64,000 nucleotides of DNA from Edaphochlamys debaryana. Taxonomy: Eukaryota > Chlorophyta > Chlorophyceae > Chlamydomonadales. A program made the position numbers and the translations under genes. The notes under the pieces are model-generated. The model was given only the letters and a program-made list of their open reading frames with translations. It was not told the origin of the DNA and did not search any database. Where the stretch lies: positions 806,001-870,000 of the forward strand of contig JAEHOE010000013.1 of assembly GCA_016858145.1 (NCBI GenBank), in the 5' to 3' direction. How positions within the stretch are numbered: position 1 is the stretch's first letter; every line of letters starts with the position of its first letter. Below, one piece after another: positions 43,366-54,300 of this stretch.

Positions 43366-45228
43366 CGGCAGATTGTGAACACACAGGTTGGGGACGGGCC
43401 AGGGATACACAACTGGAAGCTTACAAACCCTGTGCTCGCGCCAGCCATGCATCCGTCCACACCTCACCTCGAACCCCTACCCTCGCACTACCTCGGTATA
43501 CTTGCTCAACTTCGCTACTCACTCTCCTAACGCCTTGCTGTCTACGGTACGCAAAATTCAACCTGCTAAGTCCACGCCCAGCTCCGCGCCTCTCCATGCG
43601 CAGGGCGCTCCCGGCCTCCCGCCAGAAGCTCCGCCAAGTCCACGCCCAGCTCCGGGACTCCAGGGCGCCCAGCTCCCAGCGATCTGAGGTGGCGAGGAAA
43701 GGTAGCATCGGTTATACTTTGACTTTAACTAAACACCGTAGCACCGGTTAACGGTGGCAGAACCCTCACCGTGGGGGGCCCGTCGAGGGGGCACGTGCTG
43801 GAGCCGGTTGCGCGGGAGAGCCCCGCGGGTGCTCCGGGTACGCACGCCTCGCCTTATCACATTAACCACGCCCTGCAAGAAGCCAGCAAGACAGGTATTA
43901 GCAGGCGAAGTGGTCCGGTCGAAGTGCAGCTCATGGCCTGCGCGGTCAGACCTGCGCAAGTGCACAAGCAGCCCCCACACGGCTCACCTCAACACAGAAG
44001 GCGAACGGCTTAATGAGGTCTCCTTTGAGGGCGTCGCGTTGCGCGACCACCGAAAGACGGAAAGACAGCTTTAGCAGCGCGGCGCCAAGTCAGCTCTCAC
44101 TCCACGGCGTAGCACTGCAGCCTTTAGACATTGCAGACATTGCTGTAGACAGGCGGAAGAGGGAAGGAGAGGGAAACGGGGACGCGAGCTTGACCGCTAC
44201 AGCTTGGCAGTCTGGACACCCGGCGCCCGGGACTTGTGCAGCAGCTGCTTACCGTGATAGCTCCTGCCAGCATCCTTGGCCCACAGCGGACAGCGGACGG
44301 GGACCGGCCTAGACATTCTGGGAAGAAGCGTTGTGGGCACCTAACCTGTAGGCAGCAAGCTGTTATTTTGAGCAGTGGCTGACATAGTCAGTAGTGAGTA
44401 TCGGCAGTAAGTGTTGGCAGTGAGGGCCGGACGCTGGAGTAAAATTCGTGAGCGCGGATCGATTCAAACACAACAGCTCCCACTCAAGCTCTGAGCTGCC
44501 TGCTGCCCAGGATAGCGCTGACAGACACTTCGTTGTCTTGGGGCTGCGAAAGAAGCGGGACGGGCTGTTTCGCGGACCAGATGCATGCCGACATGCCGAC
44601 GTGCGTGCCGACATGCCTTGTCGCCGTTGGCCTCCCCCAACTGGCTCGGTCGGCACGGGGCACCCCCCCGTTCCGCAGGCCTTCCACGCCCAAACAATCG
44701 CCAGCTTTGGCATACCAACACCTTTGATAGAGAGCCGCTCAACGAAACTGGCTGAGGGGGCTCAAGGGGCCACGGGCGAGGGTGGACAGCCGGGGGCCCG
44801 TGCTCCCCGCGGCTGACTCACCCACGCTTGCATCACTGCCCGACACGACTTGCCCTGACCAAACAGGACAACAAGCGCTCATAACAGGGCACAGGCCCTC
44901 CTGAGGCGCGGCTGCTGTACACCACTGGCCCTCGTGCCTGGCCCCAACCGCTTGCCGGCCGGAAATGTTCTCCTCTCTCGCAACCGCTTCGCCTCTGCAT
45001 TGACTACCATGTAATCACGCGAAATGCATAGATCCTTGATTTTCGCTCAAACTCCTGCCCTCGGGCTAGCCCAGGGTCTGCGTGGTAGATGCTTCCGGGT
45101 CTGCGTAGGCGCTGTCGCGCTGCTACAGTGCTCAGTCGCTTACATACATGGCGTGTTAGATGCCGTGCTCGGGTGAGCTGAGTTGTGTGAGCTTGGTTCC
45201 CCGCGGACATGGTACGGCGTGTTGCATC

Positions 45229-45368
45229 CAACTGGATGCTAACTGGTGGGCCAGGGGTGGGCAGCAGCTGTTGATTGCTACGTGCTGCGGGAGGAGGCCA
45301 GGTTACGCACAGGCCACCAGGTTAGCATCCAACTGGGCCCAACTGGGTCCAACTGGGGCCTAACTGGG
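45229..45368. repeat. Right subterminal CAACTGGG/CTAACTGG cluster
   Basis: Copies include CCAACTGGAT, CTAACTGGTG, three CCAACTGGG units in a row, and CCTAACTGGGG at the TIR. Mirror of the left cluster. Confidence 0.75.
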
Positions 45369-45387
45369 GTTCCGCGTCCCCATAGTG
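45359..45387 (-). repeat. Right CACTA terminal inverted repeat
   Basis: 29 bp, exact reverse complement of the left terminus, ending CCATAGTG, then the GTC target duplicate. Confidence 0.9.
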
Positions 45388-45390
45388 GTC

Positions 45391-45714
45391 GTTGGGGCCG
45401 AATCGCCCGTGGCGTGCGTCGGGGGTGCGAGGGGACGGCCCGAGTCAGCGGCTGGCACGCCGGAGGGGCGGCCGCCCAAGAGGCTGACGGCCGACCCGGC
45501 ACGGGAGTCCGCCGAAGCGGTGGCGGCTCTCGTGATGGAGGAGGGGTCGGAGGAGGAGGGGGAGATCCGCGGGAGCGGGGCGTCGGGCATGGAGCACGAC
45601 TCGGAGGCTGGCGGAGAGGGCCTGGCGGGCGGCAGCGACGGCGGCGGCAGCGGCGGCGGCAGCGGCAGCCCCGCAGCCCTGGCGCCGCCGGGGGCCCACG
45701 CCGAGGGCCAGTAA
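45391..45714 (+). CDS. ORF1-like acidic, Gly/Ser-rich fragment of the LINE
   Basis: Open frame ending TAA 45712-45714, 24 bp before the endonuclease frame. It contains KRLTADPARES, a Glu-rich run (EEGSEEEGEI) and a GGGSGGGSGS tail. There is no RNA-binding motif that I recognise. The first internal ATG is at 45535. The frame is open leftward across the GTC duplication, so it may be the remainder of an ORF cut by the CACTA insertion. Confidence 0.4.
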   Translation, partial: VGAESPVACVGGARGRPESAAGTPEGRPPKRLTADPARESAEAVAALVMEEGSEEEGEIRGSGASGMEHDSEAGGEGLAGGSDGGGSGGGSGSPAALAPPGAHAEGQ

Positions 45715-45738
45715 ATAAACATGACCAACGTCTAACGG

Positions 45739-47095
45739 ATGCCGTGGTGGCAGGCGCGCACAGCTCGGCGCCGGCCAGCCACCAAGCCCAATGATCCGCT
45801 TCGGGTGGGCTCGCTTAACGTACGCGGGCTTACCTCAGGCACTGAGTCCCTGGACCAACCGCGCCTGTCGGCGTACCTCAGGCTCTGGGCACAGCAACGG
45901 CTAGACGTGGTCTGCCTCCAAGAGACCAGAGTCACAGCGGCTCTGATCTCGGGTGTGGAAACTCAAATACAAGCATTAAGCAACACTCTGCGGCTGAGTG
46001 GCTGGCTGGCCTTCTGGGGGCCAGCGCAGCTGGGGGACAATGGCGGCGCAGCGGGGGGAACAGCCATCCTGGTGCGCTCGGCGCTGGTCACGTCTGGCGC
46101 CCTCCAGGTCGCGGGCGCACACTCAGCGACTGAGGATGGGCGCGCGGTGCGGGTCCCAGTGCAGTGGGGTGGCCACTCCTTCACACTGCTCAGCACGTAC
46201 CTGCCGTCAGGACAACCAACACAGCAGCGGCTCTTCATCCAACAGCAGCTAGCACCAATAGCCGCCAACGCGGAGACGCATGTGTGGGCCGGCCGGCCCC
46301 GCGGGGACTTCAATTTCGTGATGGACCCAGCACTCGACTGCAGCTCTGGCCCTAACAGCCGGCAAGAGGACACAGCAACGGCGGGGGTCTTCAGCGCCGC
46401 CTGCCCAGGGCTTACGGACGCTTTCCGCAGCCTCCACCCAACCGTCCGCAGCTTCACCTTCTTCTATCCGTCTGGAGCCTCCCGCCTGGACCGCTTTCAC
46501 GTCTCCTCCGACCTGGCGGCGAACGTGGCATCGTGCCGCATTGAGTGCGGCAGACCCGCTGACCACCGACTTGTGCTGCTACGCCTCTCACCATCCCCCG
46601 CCGCCCAGCCCCCGGGCAAAGGGTTGCCGAGGGTCAGGATGCATTTCCTTGACTTCACCGACTTGCGCGAGAGCTTCTGCGAATGGATTGACTCCCAGCG
46701 TGCCTCGATGCCAACGGACAGCCGACAGGTGCTCTCCTGGTGGCCAGCGGTGAAGGCAGGCATTAATAGGGAACTGCGGGCGCTCAACCAGATAGCACAG
46801 CAGCGCTCCGTCAGCGCTACAGCAGCAGAACAGACAGCCGCACAGTCAGCCGAAGCCGCCATGGCGGCAGTGGAGGCAGGCGACGAAGCCGCAGCTGCGC
46901 AGGCGGTTGCGGCAAGGAGCGCAGCGGCCAGGGCGGCATGCCGGGCCTCAGCACGGGCAGCTCGGAAGACTCGCCACACCTGGATCCATGCAGGCGAACG
47001 ACCTTCACCCCTCCTCTCCCGCCTTCTGCGACCACCAGCCGCCTGCCGCCGAATCTGCGCACTCCGTCGAGCTGACGGGACCCTCACCTCCACCC
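45739..47095 (+). pseudogene. LINE ORF2 part 1: APE endonuclease domain
   Basis: Exonuclease-endonuclease-phosphatase fold that nicks target DNA for target-primed reverse transcription. Motifs in order: SLNVRGL (about 45809), QET (about 45919), GDFNFVMD (about 46305), SRLDRFHVS (about 46480) and ADHRLVLLRL (about 46559). These supply the Asn, Glu, Asp/Asn and catalytic Asp-His residues. A helical Ala-rich linker follows. The frame is lost in a C5 run near 47091-47095: with one C fewer, TSTPP would run on into REMAHSVARFW. As assembled the frame stops at 47161-47163. Confidence 0.85.
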
Positions 47096-48535
47096 CGCCC
47101 CCGCGAGATGGCACACAGCGTAGCCCGCTTCTGGCAGCGAGTCAGCACACCCAGCCCAGTTGACCATACCGCCCGTGCACAGGTGCTCCAGGCGCTTCGG
47201 GAGGCAGCGCTCAACTGCCCTGAGGAGTCAGTCACCAAGATGGGGGAGCCGACGGTGACTGCGACGGAGGTGGCAGCGGCCATCTCCGCCGCCCCGCAAG
47301 GCAAAGCCCCCGGCGCGGACGGCATCCCCATGGAGCTGTACAAGGCATATAGCGGGCAGTTCTCGAGCATCCTAGCAGCCGTGTTCTCAGCGGCAATGGC
47401 GGCTGGTACAGCGCCTCGTGGCTTTCTTGACGGTGTGATTTCGTGCTTCTTCAAGTCAGGCGACCCAACCCAGCCCGCCAACTATAGGCCCATCACGCTG
47501 CTGGACACGGACTACCGAACTTTGGCCCGCGTCCTGGCAGCCCGCCTGCAACCAGCCTTCGCCGCCATTATCAGCCCCGAGCAGACCGCCTTTCTGTCAG
47601 GTCGACGGATTGCTGATAACATCATGCTCATGCAGCTGACACCAGAGCTGCTAAGAGTGGCAGGTGAGGAGGGGCTCATGGCCTTCCTAGATTTCCACAA
47701 GGCGTACGACACGCTGGACCGGGGCTTCCTGTTTGAGTGCCTGGAAGCGCTGGGGGTTGGCAATGGCTTCCTGGCGTGGGTGCGGCTTCTGCACCAGGGC
47801 ACAAGATCCGCGGCCCTAGTCAACGGCGACGTATCAGGTCGCCTGGAGATAACAGCAGGGGTACGGCAAGGCTGCCCATTAGCGCCGCTGCTCTACCTGG
47901 CGGCCGCTCAAGCGCTTCTATCGTGGCTTGCTAAACAGGGATTCCAGATTGCTCTCTCACCCAACGGCCGCCAGCTTGTCCTCCGAGCTTCCCAATACGC
48001 AGACGACTACACGCAATTCTTGCGACCCAACACAGCCGCCGCTTTCGCTGCAGCCATGGAGACCTTTGCGCAAGCAAGTGGACAACGCCTGAACGCCAGC
48101 AAGTCGGAGCTGCTCCCCGTCGGCCTGATCCCACCGCCTGCGCCGCTGCCCGCGCCGCTGCCCGGCCCACCGCCCGCGCCGCCGCACGGCCCGCCGCCCG
48201 CACCGGCGCTGGACCCACCACCAGATCCACCGCCCACGCTGCCGCCTGGCCTGCCGCCCGCGCCGCCGCCTGGCCTGCCGCCCGCGCCGCCGCCTGGCCT
48301 GCTGCCCGCGCCGCCGCCTGGCCTGCCGCCCGCGCCGCCGCCTGGCCTGCCGCCCGCGCCGCCGCCTGGCCTGCCGCCCGCGCCGCCGCCTGGCCTGCCG
48401 CCCGCGCCGCCGCCTGGCCTGCCGCCCGCGCCGCCGCCTGAGCCGCCGCCCGGCCCGCCGCCCGCACCGCCACCCCCTGATACCTCACTGCGAACCGTCG
48501 TGAAGGCCAAGACCCTGGGGGTAACATACAGTCGC
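47096..48535 (+). pseudogene. LINE ORF2 part 2: reverse transcriptase domain
   Basis: RT motifs in order: GKAPGADGIPMELYK (fingers), ANYRPITLLDTDYR, AFLSGRRIADNI, FLDFHKAYDTL (first catalytic Asp, about 47684-47716), GVRQGCPLAPLLYL (about 47860) and YADD (47996-48007). After the GQRLN.SKSELL helix comes a long Pro-rich hinge (48120-48480) with eight 24-bp repeats, then LRTVVKAKTLGVTY. The frame breaks at about 48528-48545, where the next frame carries TVANTAALCKPAIALDGVY. Confidence 0.88.
48242..48433 (+). repeat. Eight 24-bp repeats coding PPGLPPAP in the LINE RT hinge
   Basis: Tandem 24-mers translating to PPGLPPAP (third unit PPGLLPAP), within a Pro/Ala-rich stretch of about 120 residues between the RT palm and the C-terminal domain. 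The truncated LINE at 33.7 kb has only about 15 Pro-rich residues at the same point. Confidence 0.9.
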
Positions 48536-50345
48536 CAACACCGCCGCCCTGTGCAAGCCGGCCATCGCCCTGGATGGAGTCTACTCGGCTCTAACCAAGC
48601 TGGTGTCCCTGAATCTTTCAGCCTTTGGGAGAGCGTCGACGGCCTCTGGCTACGCAATCTCCAAGGTCCTGTACCACCTGGAATTCGCTTTCCCCCCCCC
48701 GCCCGAGCTGCAGCGACTCTGCAGCACGGTCGCAGCCATGGTGGACCGCAGCATGACGCCGGCGGCACACGCCAGTAACCCACACGCTCGCCTGCCGGGG
48801 ATAGGCTACAAGGCGATGTGCGTCCCCCCGGAGGACGGAGGACTCGGCCTCCTCCCGGTGGTAGAACACGTACGGGCCCGACAAGCGGTGCTGGCGACAC
48901 GCTGCGTGCTGGGCAGCTGCCCGAACCTCCTCCGCTTCAGGCCAGTGTGGCCGACGGTCGCAATGGAGCTCCTCCGACGAACGCACCCGGCCGTACACCC
49001 CCTCTGCCTCTTCACAGCCCAGCGGGCAGGCCCCAACGCCGCCACCAAGGTGCTGGGGACCACGGCAAACAGCCCCTGCCCGACGCTGAACATGATAACG
49101 GGGGCACTCCTCCATCTCCCCCGGGTTGAGGTGATCAAGAGCCCCGCGGTGGGGCCGTGGGTACACAGCGCGCCAGTATGGGGAAATCCGGCCCTCAGAC
49201 CCGCAGCAGCAGGCCGTGGGGGGCTGGAAAGCATGTATGCGGACCTGATGGGTATCAATGAATTGAGGACTGTTGGCCAACTAGTAAGAGCCTATAGGGC
49301 AGGGGCGGGAGCAAGGGCGGGGCTCAGTGGAGCCCAGGGGGGCAGGCTGCCACCGATGGCTAGGAGCGAGTGCTCAAGGAAGGTGAAAGAGAACATCGTA
49401 GTTGGTCTGTGGGGACGAGGGGGGTATGAGTCTCTACCCGCAGCGCTACGCAATGGCCCTGCGCTCCTAGGGAGGATCGATAGCTTGATGGGCCATATTC
49501 CCGTACCGTGGGTGCAAGCAGCAGCGGAGGTGGAAGAGAACCCGGACTTGGCCTGCCCAGAGGAGGAGGCATGGAAAGAACTCTTTGGATGCATAGGTTG
49601 GCGTGCCGGACAGATGCTTGTGCCAGCGGCTAGGTTGTCGGTGAGCCTTGCCACGGCCCTGCAGATGGAGCCCGCTTTCGAGTATGTGAAAGGCAAGCAT
49701 TTGAATTTTGTGGCAGAGGCGCTGAGTGGTGGGGTAGGGGACGAGTCAGACCTGTTGGACCTACAAGCCACCTTGCGCAGGCTGTGGGCCCTGCGCTGGG
49801 AGAACCTGTGGAAGGAAGCTTTCTGGCGCTTGGCGCTCAACGGCTTTACTGGCTTTTCGGCACATGAAGGAACGGCCACGTGCCCATGTGAGATTGCGAT
49901 GCACGGAGGGGACAGATTGCACCACTTTTGGAAATGCTACTTGGCTGAGGGCCTGGTTGATGAGATGTGCGCGTGTCTAGGGGGCGAGCAGGGCATGCCA
50001 TGGACCTGGCCACTTCGCCGGTTCAATCTTTGGCTGGCTCGACCAACGGAGGGAGTTGACCAGAGAGTGTGGGATGTGGTGTGTCTTGCAGCCACGACAG
50101 CCATGGAGAAGGGACGCCAATATCTATACGCGACAAGGGAGAATGGGAATCGCCTCGGGGTGCTGAACCGTGGACGTGTGTTGGTGTCAGCTGAGTTTTG
50201 GGGAGCGCTTCACTCTTTTGCTGCGCTCAGGCCACCAAGTGGCTGGGAGACAATACCGGCGGACCACCCTTTCCTGCGAGTCTCAGGTGGCAGATTGACT
50301 GTGCAGGAGCCCCCAGGCGTCCTGGCCTTGATTGACGATGATTAA
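48536..50345 (+). pseudogene. LINE ORF2 part 3: thumb and C-terminal knuckle domain
   Basis: Collinear with the second half of the truncated LINE. LNLSAFGRAS, MVDRSMTPAAH, DGGLGLLPVVEHVRARQA and SAPVWGNPALRP align with its LSAFGVAS, LTDRNMTPARY, VGGFGLLPLVEHTGARHA and NAPLWGNPALP. The C-terminal CPCEIAMHGGDRLHHFWKC is the CCHC-like knuckle. The end VWDVVCLAATTAMEKGRQYLY matches the relic at 1031. Stop TAA 50343-50345. Confidence 0.85.
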
Positions 50346-51396
50346 AGGCACAGCGGAATTAGTGGAATAGTACTGAGGGGGGCTCTACGGGCCCGGCCCT
50401 AGCAACGTGGTGTGACGACCGAAAGTCAGTCACGTTGCGTGGGTGTCGGTGTGCAGGTGGCACACCCAGTAGGTGGCGCTTTCGCTCAACCCCTCCCCTT
50501 CTGGAGGCGGTTCCTGCTGTAACCATCGCATCCTGGGGAATGATGGCCCCTGGGGCTAAGGGGCCCGGTCGCTTGAGCTACGTTTCATAGCAGAGCTGAC
50601 TGGAGGGTACCCCTAGGTTGCGGAGGCCAGGCAGTGCAGTTGGGAGATGGAGAAGGACTGAGGTGGGGTGGGTAGCGATGGAGGGCGATGGAGGGCGGGG
50701 GCGGGCGGGCGGCGGGGAGGGCGCGAGTGAAGCGGTACACACTCGTGCCGTCTCGTAGTTACAAAGGCAAGGCAGTGGGTCGCTTGTGAGGTGGAGTTTA
50801 CTGAGGTAGCTGGGGCGGGGTTTGACGAGACCAACGGGCGGGGGCGGAGGGGCGGAGGGGCCCAAGCACGGGTGCCGTGCAACTGCACCCGAGCAGGGAG
50901 CACTACACGCGATCCGTACCTCACTTGGAGCATCACTTATTCTTCTTGTATGATGTTATATAGCACAGACTCGTCAGCGCAAGAAAGCTGTTGCCGGCAG
51001 CCAGCTGTCGCTCGAGGCAAGGAAGCTGTTGCACCACAGCGGTCGCTGGTCTTTCAGGCCTGGGCACACCAATCAGGCTAATGAGGTCCTAGCAGCACTG
51101 CGAGCCTTCGAGCCAGCAGTCATTGCCGATGCGCCGAGCGAACGCGCTGCGAGGCGCCCCGGAGCTTGTGACTTGGCGCTGGTGCTTCTTGGGTGAGCAC
51201 TTGAACGATAGCTGGCACCAGCAAAGGGTGCGGAGTTTGGCGAGCGCGAGCCATCCGCGAGAACGCGCATCAGAAGTTGTCTGGCAACCACGATGAACAC
51301 GATCCAGGGAGAGGTCGGGGGGGGGGGCACTGAGCACAGCTAGGGGGGCCCCTACGGTCACAGCTAGGGGGACCTCCGTCACCTCTCTGCGCCTCC
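50346..51396. other. LINE 3' UTR and intergenic before H2
   Basis: The first about 230 bp are probably the LINE 3' UTR (to the GGGCCCGGTCGCTTGAGC segment near 50573). The rest is non-coding; no clear H2 promoter element. An upstream first exon of H2, equivalent to H1 exon 1, could lie here but I could not find one. Confidence 0.4.
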
Positions 51397-54300
51397 ATGG
51401 GTCCTGCTGAACCAACAGCTGCCCTCGCGCTCTGCTCGAGCGCGTGGGGCTTGGTCCAAGCCGCCACGCCAGACGCATCCATACGCTCCGTCTGCACCAA
51501 CACATGCAACCTGGTGGGTAACCTGGGGTGGAGCAAAAGGGGCATGAGCATGCCGGGTGGGGCGTGCGCCGGCCCGCAAGCTTCCCCTACCGCCTACTGC
51601 CTACGTGGAGGCAAGGCATCCATGCTCACGGCCCTGACTGGCACTCCCTCGCGCCTGCAGGCCAGAAACGGCGTGTGTGAGGAGGGGCGGGCTGGCCCCG
51701 GCCAGCAGCTCACGGACTCAGCCATTGTGTACTGTGACCTCGGGTGGGTCCTGGCACCGGACTGGGGGCGGCCTGGGAAGTGCGGGTGGGAGTTAGGTGC
51801 TGGTGACGTGTGGGCTCAAGCAAGCTTGTCAATCAGGCCATCCGGTACATCAAGGTGCACACCCTGAAGCACACGAAAGAACTTCATGTGCTGGTGGCCC
51901 TACCTCCCTAGTCTGCCTCATCCCCCCGCTCCTCCGTTGCCTCCCCACTCCCCAGTACCGACTGCGACGACTGTGGGCCCTGGAACACCACCGCCCCGGC
52001 AGCGGCCACCTACTGGTGGGGGACAGGGGGGGGGAGGGATGGTGGCGGGCGGGGCCGAGAAGTACGGGTGGAGGTTGTTGGAAAGCGGTGGGACCTAGCT
52101 GCTATAAGCCCCGTCGGCTGACGGCGCGGCCGCACGAGAAGGGAGCAGGTGCTTACGTATTCAACCAGCACGGGGGCAAGGGCGCAACGGCTCTTGAGCC
52201 GACGTTCCCCTGCCTTCTAGCAGCCTGCCTGGTCCCAAGTTCAGGGCCCCTGCCAGACCTACTCACCCTCTTCACACCCCCTCCCCACACGCAGGGAGGA
52301 CACCAAGAAGGCTGGGCCCATCCGCTGGCTGAGGGCCAGGGAGGCACAGGTAGGAGCCGCCTTCCCACTCGGAATACGGTGGTATGGGCATGCCGCTGCG
52401 CGTGATCTGCTGAGACCGGAGGGGGCATTCGGCTTCCCTGTCAGCGGCAGTACACGTAGGGTGGAGGAGCGAGATTCTGACGGCCCGAAGCACCAACGCA
52501 CCAGTGAGCATGTGATCCTCGCCCCATGCGTTACTCGAAGGTCCGCGTCAAGCCGGCGGGGTTGGGCGAAGTTTTGCCGTTCGACCTCCTCTTCGCCTAC
52601 ACAGACCCGGGCAAGGGTGAGGCGGGCCGGGACACAGGGCGACAGCGCTGTAGTACGGAGCTCACCTGCCTGCGTTACTCGCCTGTGAATCATGCACTCT
52701 CGGACGAGCTGTCACGTGTGCCCGTACGGCGCAGATGTGGATGTGTCGTACTACATGGAGAGCATGGGCATGGTGAGTTTCTGGCGCTCGGCGTACGGCA
52801 GTGTGGGCTCTGGCCAGGGGCATAAGCCATCCAAAGGAGGAAGGCGTCAGCTGTGAAGGCTCAACCTTTCACGCTGTCTTGCTCAAACGGCTGACGCTGA
52901 TCAAAGTGCTGCCTGCGCTCTGGCCATCCCTCAACAGGTGGAGCCAAAGATCACCAAGGTGCGGTGAGTCATAGTTTACTACGGTAGTCCTGGCACGCGG
53001 TCTCACAGCAATTCTCCAGGAAGGGGTCCCTGTGCTGCTCTGACCGGACGCCGTAGTGGTGACACAGAGACGCACGCGATCTGTTGTTGAACCTGTAGAT
53101 CTTCTACCGGATCTTGAAGGACCGCTGCGTGCGGCCCGACGGCGGCCGGGAGCTCGTGGTGGACGTGGGGGCCAACTTCGGGTGGTTCGCCCTTGTTGCG
53201 GCGAGGATGGGGTGCAGGTGAGCGGGGCTGCTGATTGTGAAAGGCTCCTGCCGCGGCAATTGCGCAACACATGCCCCTGCTTATCAGCACGCTCTACCTC
53301 ATCCAGGGTTATTGCCTACGAGCCGGTCCCTCTCTTCCACTGGTTCCTCGAGTACAACGTCCACATCAACGACTTCGCAACGCGGATAGAGATCCGGAGC
53401 AAGATCGTAAGTGTGGCGTCGCCTTGCCGGCTCCTGGGCGCGCTGTCTGCGCCCAATCCCTTGCCACAGGGCCGACAACACTGCCAAGCTCTGGGTGCCC
53501 GGCGCCTGGCAAACTTGCATGCAACGCCCGAGCTTTCTTGTGTCTCCCTCCTGGGACTCACACATCGCAAGCTCCAGAGCTGTGACCCCGCCTCCCCCGT
53601 GTGGCCCGCCCGCTCCATCCACTCCCTCCAGGTCAGCCACGAGGCCGGCAAGGCGCTGACCATGGTGGTGCCCTCGGACGGCATCTGGGGCACCGCCGGC
53701 ATCGGGGGCCACAACATCGACAAGTCCATGGAGGGTGGGGTGGGTGGGTGGGGGGCCCTGGGCCCGGAGGGCGGGCGCAGAGGGGCGCACCGTGGCAGGG
53801 TAGCCGAAATCTGTGAGGGCGGCGGCTTGCCCGGGCAAGTTCCGGGTGTCGCCGCTGTGTGGCGACGAAGCTGGTTCCGGCGCAGCAATGCCGTCTCCCT
53901 CCCTGGGAACCGCTTTGACCCAGGCAAGAAGTATGAGATCGATGTCCCCAGTGTGCGGCTGGAGGACGAGGTGCAGGAGGACGTGCTGCTCATGAAGGTG
54001 GGAGGACACTGGTTGCGGATGCAGGGGGTGCGTGCCCTCCTGCCGTACGGCCAGAAGGGGGGTGCAATCCCTCCTGGTCATGCGAGTCGCACAGGCCAGG
54101 CAGGGCTTGCAGGCCCTTCAGGCGCGGAACTCGCCCGTGCTCAGCCTCGCGGCCCACAACCTCTGTCACCCCTCTGCCTCAGGTCGATGTGGAGGGCTGG
54201 GAGTGGGCGGTGCTGCAGGGGGCAGAGGGGCTCCTGAGCAAGTTCAACGTTGAGAATGTCGTCATGGAGTACTCGCCGGGTGGGTGGACGCACGTCTGCC

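Larger units (their letters stand above)
43104..45387. mobile_element. Non-autonomous CACTA (EnSpm/CMC) DNA transposon
   Basis: A 2284-bp element with perfect 29-bp terminal inverted repeats (43104-43132 and 45359-45387) that begin CACTATGGGGACGCGG, flanked by GTC on both sides. Both ends carry dense subterminal copies of an 8-9-bp motif CCCAGTT(A/G)G in either orientation: left about 43121-43365, right about 45229-45368. Such subterminal clusters bind the TNPA-type protein in plant En/Spm. I find no transposase-like frame inside, so it would need a partner element for mobility. Perfect TIRs and intact TSD point to a recent insertion. Confidence 0.88.
45391..50345 (+). mobile_element. Near full-length APE-type LINE (L1-like), frameshifted
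   Basis: The order is: a short acidic Gly/Ser-rich ORF1-like frame, an apurinic endonuclease domain, reverse transcriptase, and a C-terminal CCHC-like domain, as in APE-type non-LTR retrotransposons of the L1 kind. The 5' end is uncertain because the CACTA element abuts it. The 3' UTR probably extends to about 50580. Two +1-type frameshifts (about 47095 and about 48535) split ORF2, so this copy is not active as assembled. It sits between the two FkbM paralogues. Confidence 0.85.

Noticed and set aside
43388..45231. Possible transposase gene inside the CACTA element
   Set aside because: Only short, low-complexity frames on both strands; no transposase-like motif seen.
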